A stretch of 64,000 nucleotides of DNA, from positions 1 through 64,000 of the forward strand of contig PEWE01000004.1 of assembly GCA_002779605.1 (NCBI GenBank), given 5' to 3'. Every line of letters starts with the position of its first letter. The first letter of the stretch is position 1. Source of the stretch: Zetaproteobacteria bacterium CG06_land_8_20_14_3_00_59_53 (GTDB lineage Bacteria > Pseudomonadota > Zetaproteobacteria > Mariprofundales > Mariprofundaceae). The notes below the pieces were generated by a model. That model did no database searches. It was not told the origin of the DNA and was given only the letters and a program-made list of their open reading frames with translations. A program made the position numbers and the translations under genes. This document shows, in pieces, positions 43,386 through 51,905 of the stretch.

Positions 43386-44018
43386 TCAGGCCGCCGGTCC
43401 GGCATAAGCCTGTTCAATTTCCCGACGCACACATTCAGGCACCATGCCCGCCAGATTTTCTCCATGCTCCGCCATGCGTCGCACCCCGGTTGCCGACACT
43501 TCCGGCAATGCCACATCCATATCCACCCGCCGGCCGCATCCTGCAGACCCGTTCAACCATGCTTGCAGCGACATGCTGCCGAACGCCGCCGCCGCATCGC
43601 CCGCAGGCTGATGCGCCGCGCGCCCGAACACAGCCACATCACACTGGCCTGCATGTTCGGGATAATCCACCCATCCGTCCATGCCGGCAAAGGCATCCGC
43701 ACCAAGCAGCAACACGCCATGTACTTCCGGACATGCAGCCGCGAAACGCCGCAGGGTGACGATCGTCGGTGTCGGCGTATCCGCCGCCACCTCCCAATCC
43801 ATCACCCGGACCCGTCGATCTCCGGCGAAGATGCGCCGCATCCAGTCCAGCCTGTCAGCAGGGGTAGCGCGATCCGACAGCGTACGATGTACCGGCAGCC
43901 CCGCCGGAATCACCCATACCTCATCCAGCCGTAGCCCGGCGAGCGCCGCATGAACCAACGCAACATGCCCGATATGCGGCGGATCGAAACTCCCGCCGAA
44001 CAACCCGATGCGCTTCAC
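43386..44018 (-). CDS. nadD: Nicotinate-nucleotide adenylyltransferase
   Basis: NadD forms nicotinate adenine dinucleotide in NAD synthesis. The start GTG 44018 gives 210 residues beginning VKRIGLFGGSFDPPHIGHV, the nucleotidyltransferase motif; the track ORF reads 56 codons upstream through an intergenic palindrome. VSATGVRRM replaces the common SSTxIR motif near the C terminus. It follows proA by 148 bp and precedes rsfS by 9 bp. Confidence 0.93.
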   Translation of the reverse strand: MKRIGLFGGSFDPPHIGHVALVHAALAGLRLDEVWVIPAGLPVHRTLSDRATPADRLDWMRRIFAGDRRVRVMDWEVAADTPTPTIVTLRRFAAACPEVHGVLLLGADAFAGMDGWVDYPEHAGQCDVAVFGRAAHQPAGDAAAAFGSMSLQAWLNGSAGCGRRVDMDVALPEVSATGVRRMAEHGENLAGMVPECVRREIEQAYAGPAA

Positions 44019-44070
44019 TGACCGAGTCAAACGCCCTTGGTTCCTGGAACAACCGGTTGGCCGATATTTG

Positions 44071-44156
44071 TTCCGTGGCAAGGCGCGATGCGCGCAGCAG
44101 CGGTGCGTACCGGCGGTACGTGAACATTCGAGCACAGCAGCAACGCCGCCACGGGG
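44071..44156. repeat. Nested palindromic element between proA and nadD
   Basis: The gap holds an outer inverted pair ccgtggc (44073) / gccacgg (44148) and a central palindrome gtaccggcggtac (44107-44119), with ccggttgg nearby. The layout resembles dispersed REP/MITE-like elements seen in intergenic spaces of proteobacteria. Only this copy is in the window. Confidence 0.5.
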
Positions 44157-44166
44157 CAAATAGCGG

Positions 44167-45435
44167 TCAACCCCGAATCTCGCCATGGCCGAGGACGATC
44201 CACTTCTGCGTGGTCAACCCATGCAACCCCACCGGCCCGCGCACATGCAGACGATCGGTGGAAATGCCGATCTCGGCACCCAGACCGTATTCGAAGCCAT
44301 CGGCGAAGCGCGTGCTGGCATTCCACATCACCGAGGAGGAATCCACCTCGCGCAGGAAACGCATACCCGCCGCGTAGTCGGCGGTGATGATGCTCTCGGT
44401 ATGCGCGGAACCGTGCGCCGCGATATGCGCGATGGCCTCATCCAGACTGTCCACCACACGCACCGAGAGGATGGCATCAAGGTATTCGGTATCCCAATCG
44501 GCATCCGTCGCCGCCTGCATGGAAGGCACCAGCGCGCGACTTCGCGCGCAACCGCGCAGGCTGGCGCCGGCCTTGTCCAGTGCCTCGGCCATGACCGGCA
44601 GGAACTCGCCGGCCACTGCTGCATGCACCAGCAGGGTCTCCATGGCATTGCACACACCGGTACGATGCATCTTGGCGTTCACGGCGATCTTCGTCGCCAT
44701 CTGCAGGTCGGCGGCGCTATCCACATACACATGGCAGATGCCGTCCAGATGCTTGATCACCGGCACGCGCGCCTCCGCCGAGATACGCTCGATCAGCGAT
44801 TTGCCGCCGCGCGGAATGATCACATCAACGTACTTTTCCGCCTTGATCAATTCACCGACCAGCGCACGGTCGGTGGAATCGACCAGCTGCACGGCATCCT
44901 GCGGCAGACCGCAGTCGAGCAGCGCACGACGCAACACGCCGGCGATCGCACGATTGGAATGGATCGCCTCGGAGCCGCCGCGCAGGATCACCGCGTTGCC
45001 GGATTTCAGACACAGTGCCGCCGCATCGGCAGTCACATTCGGACGCGACTCATAGATGATGCCGATCACGCCGAGCGGCACGCGCATATGGCCGACCTGG
45101 ATGCCGGAAGGACGGAACACCAGATCGCTGATCTCGCCGACAGGATCGGGCAGTGCCGCGATCTGCTCCAGACCCAGCGCCATGGCCTCGATACGCGAGG
45201 CGGTCAGCTCCAGGCGGTCCAGCATCGCTGCATCCAGCCCGTTGTCGCGCCCCGCCTGCATATCCAGCGCATTGGCTGCGATGATCTCCTGCTTTTCGCG
45301 CGCCAGCAGTGCCGCGCCCTTCATCAGCGCGGAATTCTTGGCCTCGGTATCCACCATGCGCATGGTTCCGGCAGCCTGCCTGGCCTGCTCGCCCAGTTGC
45401 TGCATGATCTGCTGCACCGTATGTGTTGTCGTCAT
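44167..45435 (-). CDS. proA: Glutamate-5-semialdehyde dehydrogenase
   Basis: ProA reduces glutamyl 5-phosphate in proline synthesis. The 422-residue protein has the cofactor-binding region ([35 protein letters not shown]) and the active-site cysteine in [15 protein letters not shown]. It overlaps proB by 4 bp, so the two steps are co-translated. Confidence 0.96.
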   Translation of the reverse strand: MTTTHTVQQIMQQLGEQARQAAGTMRMVDTEAKNSALMKGAALLAREKQEIIAANALDMQAGRDNGLDAAMLDRLELTASRIEAMALGLEQIAALPDPVGEISDLVFRPSGIQVGHMRVPLGVIGIIYESRPNVTADAAALCLKSGNAVILRGGSEAIHSNRAIAGVLRRALLDCGLPQDAVQLVDSTDRALVGELIKAEKYVDVIIPRGGKSLIERISAEARVPVIKHLDGICHVYVDSAADLQMATKIAVNAKMHRTGVCNAMETLLVHAAVAGEFLPVMAEALDKAGASLRGCARSRALVPSMQAATDADWDTEYLDAILSVRVVDSLDEAIAHIAAHGSAHTESIITADYAAGMRFLREVDSSSVMWNASTRFADGFEYGLGAEIGISTDRLHVRGPVGLHGLTTQKWIVLGHGEIRG

Positions 45436-46598
45436 CGTTTCGACCCCTCTCTACTGCCCAGCAATACCAGATTGTCGCGGTGCACCACCGACGAAAAATC
45501 CCGGTACCCGAGCAGTCGTTCAATATCCTCGCTGGCCACACCGGCCAGCCTGCGCATCTCCTCGGCGCTGTAGTTGCAAAGGCCGCGTGCGATTACCGCA
45601 TCGCCTGCAACGATCTCGACGCATTCGCCCTTGTCGAACGCACCTTCGATGGCACGCACACCCACCGGTAGCAGGCTCGCGCCATGCTCGACGACGGCGC
45701 GTGCCGCACCGGCATCCACCACGATACGCCCGGCAGGGTGCAGAACCTCGGCGATCCAGTGCTGCCGGCGGCTCTGCCTGTCGCCACCGCAGACAAACAG
45801 GGTGCCGACATCATCCCCGCGGATCAATGCAGCCAGCATGCCGGGTTTATCGCCGCTGACCACGGCCGTGGCCACACCGCCGCGCGTGGCAATGCGCGCG
45901 GCCTTTAATTTGCTCGCCATGCCACCAGTACCGAAACTGCTGCCCGATTCTCCGGCCATGGACAGAATTTCGGGGGTCAGTGATTCGACCAGCCCGATGC
46001 GACGAGCATCGGGGGTGGTCGCCGGATTGGCATCGTACAAGGCATCGACATCGGTCATGATGACCAGCAGATCAGCATCCAGCAGCAGGCTGACCAACGC
46101 CCCCAGATTATCATTGTCCCCGAACTTGATTTCCTGCACCACCACGGTGTCGTTCTCATTGACGATCGGCACCACGCCGGCTGAAAGCAGGGTCTCGCCG
46201 GTATTGCTGGCGTTGAGATAACGCCGGCGGTTACGCAGATCGTCGCCGGTCAGCAGCATCTGCGCCACCCCGATACCGTGCCCGGCAAAGGCCTGCTTAT
46301 AGGCATGCATCAGCGAGGGCTGGCCGATGGCCGCCGCCGCCTGTTTTTCATGCACGGACAGTTTGCGGCTCACCCAACCCAGATGCACCCGGCCCAGCGC
46401 CACAGCCCCGGACGACACTACGATCACCTGTTTGCCATGGGCGTGCAGTGCTGCGATCTCGTTTGCAAAGCGCTGCACACGAGCCATCTGCACACCGCCA
46501 TCGGCCGCACCTGCGGCATCGCCGGCGGCCAGCAGGGAGCTGCCGATCTTGACCACGATGCGTTGCGCACGGGCAATATCGGAGCGTTGCCGGATCAC
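45432..46598 (-). CDS. proB: Glutamate 5-kinase
   Basis: ProB catalyses the first, feedback-inhibited step of proline synthesis. The 388-residue protein has the amino-acid kinase domain ([49 protein letters not shown]) and a C-terminal PUA domain (about 290-375). It lies between obgE and proA, overlapping each by 4 bp. Confidence 0.96.
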   Translation of the reverse strand: MIRQRSDIARAQRIVVKIGSSLLAAGDAAGAADGGVQMARVQRFANEIAALHAHGKQVIVVSSGAVALGRVHLGWVSRKLSVHEKQAAAAIGQPSLMHAYKQAFAGHGIGVAQMLLTGDDLRNRRRYLNASNTGETLLSAGVVPIVNENDTVVVQEIKFGDNDNLGALVSLLLDADLLVIMTDVDALYDANPATTPDARRIGLVESLTPEILSMAGESGSSFGTGGMASKLKAARIATRGGVATAVVSGDKPGMLAALIRGDDVGTLFVCGGDRQSRRQHWIAEVLHPAGRIVVDAGAARAVVEHGASLLPVGVRAIEGAFDKGECVEIVAGDAVIARGLCNYSAEEMRRLAGVASEDIERLLGYRDFSSVVHRDNLVLLGSREGSKR

Positions 46599-47614
46599 TC
46601 TTCGGTCACCTCTGATTCGCGCATTTTCTTCACCTCACCATAGGCTGCATGCAGCAACGCCGGCACACCCTCTCCGCTGACTGCAGAAATCATGTAGCAG
46701 GTCAGGCCGCTGGCCTTTGCCTCGGCCAGCACAGCGGCGCGCAGTTCATCATCTAGCACATCGATTTTGTTGATGACCAGCAACCGCGTCTTTTCCCAGA
46801 CTGAACCGCCATAGCCCTTCAGCTCTTCCTCCACCTCGGCGATCTGCTCCGCAATACCGGCGCCAGTGAGGCTGGCGGCATCCACCAGATGCAACAGCAC
46901 CTTGGTGCGCTCGACATGGCGCAGGAAACGCATACCCAGCCCCTTGCCCTCATGTGCCCCTCCGATAAGCCCGGGAATATCGGCCACCACGAAGGCATCC
47001 GAATCGTCGGTGAACACCTCGCCGAGAATGGGTTTCAGCGTGGTGAACGGATAATCCGCCACCTTGGGACGAGCATTGGAGATGCGCGCCAGAAACGTCG
47101 ATTTGCCGGCATTGGGCAGACCGACCAGACCGACATCAGCCATCACCTTGAGCTCAAGCTTGCGCCTGCCCTCTTCACCGGGCTCACCCGGCTGTGCATA
47201 ACGCGGTGCCTGATTGGTGCTTGTCTTGAAGCGTGCATTGCCCAGACCACCCTGACCGCCGCGCGCCAGTATATAGCGTTCGCCTTCCACCTTCAGGTCG
47301 GCCAGCAACTCGCCTTCCTCATTGCGCACCATGGTACCCACGGGCACCTCGATCTCGATGTCCTCTCCATTGCGCCCGTGCATATCCGAGCCCTTGCCCT
47401 GCTCGCCGTTCTTGGCGAACAGGCGCTTGCGCAGATACAGCTCCTGCAGGGTGTTCTTGCGGGTACTGGCCAGCAGGATCACATGCCCGCCACGACCGCC
47501 GTCCCCACCGTTCGGACCGCCCTTGGGCACATATTTTTCGCGCCTGAAAGCCACGCAGCCGGAACCGCCGTTACCGGCCCGAACCTCGATATTCACTTCA
47601 TCAATAAATCGCAT
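46595..47614 (-). CDS. obgE: Obg family GTPase
   Basis: ObgE/CgtA is an essential GTPase linked to 50S assembly and stress. The 339-residue protein has the glycine-rich OBG domain (about 1-155; GGNGGSG-like repeats such as GGPNGGDGGRGGHV) and a G domain with GLPNAGKS, DIPGLIGGAHEGKGLG and NKIDVLDD. It has the short C terminus without an OCT domain. rpmA lies upstream across a terminator. Confidence 0.97.
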   Translation of the reverse strand: MRFIDEVNIEVRAGNGGSGCVAFRREKYVPKGGPNGGDGGRGGHVILLASTRKNTLQELYLRKRLFAKNGEQGKGSDMHGRNGEDIEIEVPVGTMVRNEEGELLADLKVEGERYILARGGQGGLGNARFKTSTNQAPRYAQPGEPGEEGRRKLELKVMADVGLVGLPNAGKSTFLARISNARPKVADYPFTTLKPILGEVFTDDSDAFVVADIPGLIGGAHEGKGLGMRFLRHVERTKVLLHLVDAASLTGAGIAEQIAEVEEELKGYGGSVWEKTRLLVINKIDVLDDELRAAVLAEAKASGLTCYMISAVSGEGVPALLHAAYGEVKKMRESEVTEE

Positions 47615-47731
47615 AACTCAACGCTGACCTTCTTATACATATGGATTCCCTTGCGGGTCTCCGTGCAGCAGATGCAGGAACCGGCAAAATCATGCACGCA
47701 TACGCCGGATTTTGTAAGCTGTTGCAAAAGC

Positions 47732-47758
47732 AAAAAGGGCGCGATTGCTCGCGCCCTT
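47732..47758 (-). terminator. Intrinsic terminator after rpmA
   Basis: A perfect 10-bp stem AAGGGCGCGA / TCGCGCCCTT with a 4-nt loop is followed on the minus strand by TTTTTGCTTTTG. It separates rplU-rpmA from obgE, which therefore depends on read-through or its own promoter in 47615-47731. Confidence 0.85.
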
Positions 47759-47781
47759 CGAACATTGCGGGGATGGGATAA

Positions 47782-48030
47782 TCAGGAAGCGATACGCACA
47801 GTCGTGCGGCCGGCCTTCTGAAAATACTCCACCTGACCATCAACCAGTGCGAATAAGGTGAAATCCTTGCCACAACCGACGTTGTCGCCCGGACGGATCT
47901 TGGTGCCGCGCTGGCGAACCAGGATGTTACCGGCGATGACATTCTCGCCGCCGTATTTCTTTACGCCAAGGCGCTTGGCGTTTGAGTCGCGTCCGTTGCG
48001 GGATGAACCGCCTGCTTTCTTATGTGCCAT
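47782..48030 (-). CDS. rpmA: 50S ribosomal protein bL27
   Basis: The 82-residue protein begins [24 protein letters not shown] and contains [12 protein letters not shown] and [15 protein letters not shown], all standard for bL27, whose N terminus reaches the peptidyl-transferase centre. There is no N-terminal extension that would need cleavage as in Firmicutes. It follows rplU by 3 bp and is followed by a terminator. Confidence 0.98.
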   Translation of the reverse strand: MAHKKAGGSSRNGRDSNAKRLGVKKYGGENVIAGNILVRQRGTKIRPGDNVGCGKDFTLFALVDGQVEYFQKAGRTTVRIAS

Positions 48031-48033
48031 GCT

Positions 48034-48462
48034 TTACTCCTCTGCGCTCTTAGCAGCTGCTTTTTTTGCTGCCGGCGTCTTAGCGGCAGGCTTGGCTTCG
48101 GCTTCTGCAGGTGCCTCGACAGCAGCAGCCTTGGCAGGCGCAGCCTTCTTGGCGGCAGCACCGATAGCGGTGATGCGCACAGCGGTGAAAGCCTGACGAT
48201 GGCCCATAGTGCGCTGCGTATGCTTGCGGCGACGCTTCTTGAAGATCTCGACCTTCTTGCCCAGGCCCTGGGCCAGCACTTCTGCGCTGACACTGCTCTT
48301 GGCGGCATCGGCACCGATCTTGACGGCATCGCCTTCTCCGAGCATCAGCACCTTGTCAAAGGTGACCTGCTTGCCGGGCTCTTCGGCCAGCTTCGCCACG
48401 CGCAGGACATCGCCTTCCTGCACACGGTACTGCTTGCCGCCTGTCTGTATTACTGCATACAT
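48034..48462 (-). CDS. rplU: 50S ribosomal protein bL21 with a C-terminal Ala/Lys tail
   Basis: The first 103 residues ([22 protein letters not shown] ... [23 protein letters not shown]) are normal bL21. The protein is 142 residues long because of an extra tail of about 40 residues made of Ala, Lys, Pro and Glu (for example [20 protein letters not shown]). Such a flexible tail may lie on the ribosome surface. The gene sits between rpmE and rpmA. Confidence 0.97.
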   Translation of the reverse strand: MYAVIQTGGKQYRVQEGDVLRVAKLAEEPGKQVTFDKVLMLGEGDAVKIGADAAKSSVSAEVLAQGLGKKVEIFKKRRRKHTQRTMGHRQAFTAVRITAIGAAAKKAAPAKAAAVEAPAEAEAKPAAKTPAAKKAAAKSAEE

Positions 48463-48495
48463 AATCGTAACTCCAGTTCTTTTGTCGGTGCGCGC

Positions 48496-48705
48496 TTAAG
48501 CGGACGGCTTGTTGCCGTACTTGCGGTAGAAGCGCTCCACGCGACCCTCGGTATCCATGATCTTCTGCTTGCCGGTGTAGAACGGATGGCAGGAAGAGCA
48601 GATTTCGACATGAATGTCGCCTACGGTCGAGCGTGTCTCAAAGGTATTGCCACAGGAGCAAGCCACCTTGGAGGTTTTGTATTCCGGATGAATGTCAGCT
48701 TTCAT
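48496..48705 (-). CDS. rpmE: 50S ribosomal protein bL31 (zinc-binding form)
   Basis: The 69-residue protein [22 protein letters not shown] ... [27 protein letters not shown] carries the four cysteines (CSC and CSSC) of the zinc-containing C+ type, so it could serve as a zinc store. It is the first gene of the ribosomal run, with a sigma70-type promoter just upstream. GGGAG precedes the ATG. Confidence 0.97.
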   Translation of the reverse strand: MKADIHPEYKTSKVACSCGNTFETRSTVGDIHVEICSSCHPFYTGKQKIMDTEGRVERFYRKYGNKPSA

Positions 48706-48741
48706 TGCTTTGTTACTCCCGTTAAATCTGAAAGGGCGCGA

Positions 48742-48770
48742 TTTATACTCAGAACACGTCCGCTTGGCAA
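48742..48770 (-). promoter_or_regulatory. Predicted sigma70 promoter of rpmE-rplU-rpmA
   Basis: On the minus strand TTGCCA (48770-48765), a 17-base spacer and TATAAA (48747-48742) form a good sigma70 promoter. The predicted start near 48735 leaves a leader of about 30 nt before rpmE. Confidence 0.7.
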
Positions 48771-48818
48771 GTGTTGTTTGGATATATTGTCATATAGGGT
48801 CACTTTCAGATCCTAGAC

Positions 48819-48846
48819 CCCGACCCGGCCTGTGGGCCGGACCGGG
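48819..48846 (-). terminator. GC-rich hairpin after nuoN
   Basis: On the minus strand CCCGGTCCGGCC, loop CACA, and GGCCGGGTCGGG form a 12-bp stem with two G-U pairs. On the plus strand the same positions are mismatches, so the structure favours the nuo transcript. There is no T run, so it may be a weak or Rho-assisted terminator. Confidence 0.5.
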
Positions 48847-48854
48847 TAATACAA

Positions 48855-50309
48855 CTAAATGATGCCGCCGAGGGCCGCCTTGCAGATATTGATCACCGGC
48901 TGCGGATACAACCCGATGGCAACCACGGCAACGGCAGTGACCGCAACGGTGGCCTGCATCAGGCGGTTCTCCACGAACTCGAAGGCCACGCGGGTTTCGT
49001 CAAAGTAGATGTATTTGACGACGCGGATGTAATAGAACGCTCCCACCACCGAGAACAGCAGCGCGATGATGGCCAGATACAGGTGACCTGCCTCGATGGC
49101 GGCCATGAACACCACGTACTTCGCCCAGAAGCCGCCGAGGAACGGGATACCGGCCAGCGAGAACAGGTAAAGACCCATGGCCAGCGCATAACCCGGACGG
49201 ACCTTGGACAGACCTGCGAAATCATCCAGCAACTCGCCCTGGATACCCTCGCGGTTCATCAGCACGATCACGGCAAAGGCGCCCATACTCATGAACAGAT
49301 AGATGGTCATATACACCAGCACGCCGGCATAGCCGTCGGCGGTTCCGGCGATCACACCCAGCATGATGAAACCGATATGACCGATGGTCGAATAGGCCAG
49401 CATGCGCTTGATGTTCCTTTGTGCAATAGCGGCCAGATTACCCACTGCCATGGAAATCACGGCCAGCCAGGAGAAGATAGTGACGTACTCGACGTTCAGC
49501 GCCGGAAGTGCATCGGCCAGCACGCGGATCAGGATGACCAGACCGGCGACCTTCGGAGCCACCGACATGAAGGCGGTGATCGGTGTCGGTGCGCCCTCAT
49601 AGGCATCCGGTGTCCACATATGGAACGGCGCCAGCGAGATCTTGAATGCCAGACCGGCCAGCACGAACACCAGACCGAGCAGCAGGGCAAAGTGTGCTCC
49701 GCTGCCGCTATGCTCGATGGCTGCCCCGATGGTGGCAAAATCAAAGCTGCCGGACACGCCGTACAGGAAGCTGATACCGTACAGAAGAATGCCGGAAGCT
49801 AGGGAACCCAGAATGAAGTACTTCAACGCGGCTTCGGAGGAACGCAGCACATCGCGCTGGAAACCGACCAGCACATAGGTGCACAGCGCCATCAACTCGA
49901 GACCCAGATACAGGGTCACGAAGTTCGGGGCAGACGCCATGATCATCATGCCGAGCATGGCGAACAGCATCAGCGAATAGTATTCGCCGACTCCGAACTC
50001 GTTCTTGATGTAATCCAGCGACAGAATCACGGCCAGTGCCGTGCCTGCATAGATCAACAGCTTGGCATAGGAGGAGAACGGGTCCTGCACGAAGAATCCG
50101 TAGAAAGCGGATACAGTCTCGGCCATACCGATCTGCACGGTCAGCAGACCGGCAATGATGCAGGTCAGGATGGCGAGATAGCCACCGATCACCTTGCGCT
50201 CCTTGGGCAGGAACAGGTCCAGCATCAGCACGCCCATGCCCATCACGGCCACGAACATTTCCGGGATCAGCGGAACAACGTTGGGAAGCGGGAAATTCAA
50301 TGGTGTCAT
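48855..50309 (-). CDS. nuoN: NADH-quinone oxidoreductase subunit N
   Basis: NuoN is one of three antiporter-like membrane subunits that pump protons in complex I. The 484-residue protein has about 14 helices, the conserved lysine/glutamate regions (LGLELMALCTYVLVGFQRD, FKISLAPFHMWTPDAYEGAPTP) and KRMLAYSTIGHIGFIMLG. It is the last gene of the operon, 10 bp after nuoM, with a hairpin behind it. Confidence 0.97.
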   Translation of the reverse strand: MTPLNFPLPNVVPLIPEMFVAVMGMGVLMLDLFLPKERKVIGGYLAILTCIIAGLLTVQIGMAETVSAFYGFFVQDPFSSYAKLLIYAGTALAVILSLDYIKNEFGVGEYYSLMLFAMLGMMIMASAPNFVTLYLGLELMALCTYVLVGFQRDVLRSSEAALKYFILGSLASGILLYGISFLYGVSGSFDFATIGAAIEHSGSGAHFALLLGLVFVLAGLAFKISLAPFHMWTPDAYEGAPTPITAFMSVAPKVAGLVILIRVLADALPALNVEYVTIFSWLAVISMAVGNLAAIAQRNIKRMLAYSTIGHIGFIMLGVIAGTADGYAGVLVYMTIYLFMSMGAFAVIVLMNREGIQGELLDDFAGLSKVRPGYALAMGLYLFSLAGIPFLGGFWAKYVVFMAAIEAGHLYLAIIALLFSVVGAFYYIRVVKYIYFDETRVAFEFVENRLMQATVAVTAVAVVAIGLYPQPVINICKAALGGII

Positions 50310-50319
50310 CGCATCATCC

Positions 50320-51891
50320 TCAGTGGGCTACAGCGTGCTGCAGCATTTCGGCAGCCGCCAGCGCGTTTGCGGCGGGCAGTTTACTGCTGGTTGCCTGTTC
50401 GATCAGGTTGGCGACCGATGCATGCATCACATCCAGTACCGGCAACGGGTAGATGCCCAACCAGATGACCAGCACAATAAGCGGCACGAAGAAAGCGAAC
50501 TCGCGCATATTCATATCCGGCATCGCCTTGACCTCGGCCTTGACCAGATCGCCGAAGATCACGCGCTTGTACATCCACAGGGTGTAGCAGGCGGACAGCA
50601 CCACACTGATGGCTGCGGCCACGGCCACCCATTTGCTGGAAATAACCATCTCATACAACTGATCCGCGCTGAACGTACCGGCCAGCACCATCACCTCGGA
50701 GACGAAGGCGGATGCGCCCGGCAGGGCCACATTGGCCATGCAGAACAGCATCATCACGGCAGCGAACACCGGCATCACACCGACCACACCGCCATAGGCC
50801 CCGATCTCACGGGTATGCATGCGGTCGTACAACACACCGACGCAAAGGAACAGGGCGGCAGCCACGAAGCCATGGCTGATCATGCCGAAGATAGCGCCCT
50901 CAAGCGCCTGCTGGGTGAACATGAAGGTGCCCAGCGTGACAAAGCCCATGTGCGCGATCGACGAATAGGCGATCAGGCGCTTCATATCCGTCTGCATCAT
51001 CGCCACCAGCGAGATGTACACCACGGCGATCAGCGACAGCACGACGATGAACGGCACGAAATACTGCGAGGCATCCGGGCAGATCGGCAGCGAGAAACGC
51101 AAGAAACCGTATGCACCCATCTTCAACAGGATACCGGCCAGGATCACCGAGCCCGCGGTCGGCGCCTCGGTATGCGCATCCGGCAACCATGTATGCACCG
51201 GCCACATCGGCACCTTCACGGCAAAGGCCACAAAGAAGCCGATCCACACCCAGAACTGCCAGTCGAAGTCGAACGGATACGCCATCAGGGCCTGAATGTC
51301 GAAGGTCTGACCGGCCTTGAAATACATGGCCAGCAGGGCCACCAGCATCAGTACCGAACCGCCCAGGGTGTACAGGAAGAACTTGATGGTGGCGTAAACG
51401 CGATCCTTGCCGCCCCAGATACCGATGATCAGGTACATCGGAATGAGCATCGCTTCCCAGAAGAAATAGAACAGGATGGCATCCAGCGAAGCGAATACGC
51501 CGATCAGCGTGGTTTCCAGAATCAGGAAGGCCAGCATGTATTCCTTCACGCGTGTCTTGATGCAATCCCACGCCGAAACGATACAGATGATGGTCAGCAT
51601 GCTGGTCAGCAGGATGAACGGCATCGAGATGCCATCCACGCCGAGACGGTAATTCACATGGAAGGCTTCAATCCACGGGTGGAATTCCTCAAACTGCATA
51701 TGCGCCGTGCTGTTGTCGAAGGACAACCACAGAGGCAGCGTGAGGAAGAAGGTCGCCACGGAAACAGCCAGCGAGGCCCAACGAACAGCGGTGTCGTTTT
51801 TCAGGAACAGCCAGATCAGGATGGCTCCCAGCGTCGGCAGGAAGATGCTCCATGTCAGAATCGGGAAGCCCAGAACGTTATTCAGATCCAT
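50320..51891 (-). CDS. nuoM: NADH-quinone oxidoreductase subunit M
   Basis: Start 51891 gives 523 residues (MDLNNVLGFPILTW); the track ORF reads 71 codons too far upstream into nuoL. The antiporter core is visible: FYFFWEAMLIPMYLIIGIWGG with the key glutamate, KVPMWPVHTWLPDAHTEAPTAGS, and KRLIAYSSIAHMGFVTLG. Proton translocation in the distal membrane arm. Confidence 0.97.
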   Translation of the reverse strand: MDLNNVLGFPILTWSIFLPTLGAILIWLFLKNDTAVRWASLAVSVATFFLTLPLWLSFDNSTAHMQFEEFHPWIEAFHVNYRLGVDGISMPFILLTSMLTIICIVSAWDCIKTRVKEYMLAFLILETTLIGVFASLDAILFYFFWEAMLIPMYLIIGIWGGKDRVYATIKFFLYTLGGSVLMLVALLAMYFKAGQTFDIQALMAYPFDFDWQFWVWIGFFVAFAVKVPMWPVHTWLPDAHTEAPTAGSVILAGILLKMGAYGFLRFSLPICPDASQYFVPFIVVLSLIAVVYISLVAMMQTDMKRLIAYSSIAHMGFVTLGTFMFTQQALEGAIFGMISHGFVAAALFLCVGVLYDRMHTREIGAYGGVVGVMPVFAAVMMLFCMANVALPGASAFVSEVMVLAGTFSADQLYEMVISSKWVAVAAAISVVLSACYTLWMYKRVIFGDLVKAEVKAMPDMNMREFAFFVPLIVLVIWLGIYPLPVLDVMHASVANLIEQATSSKLPAANALAAAEMLQHAVAH

Positions 51892-51905
51892 CGTCGTTCC
51901 TCTCC

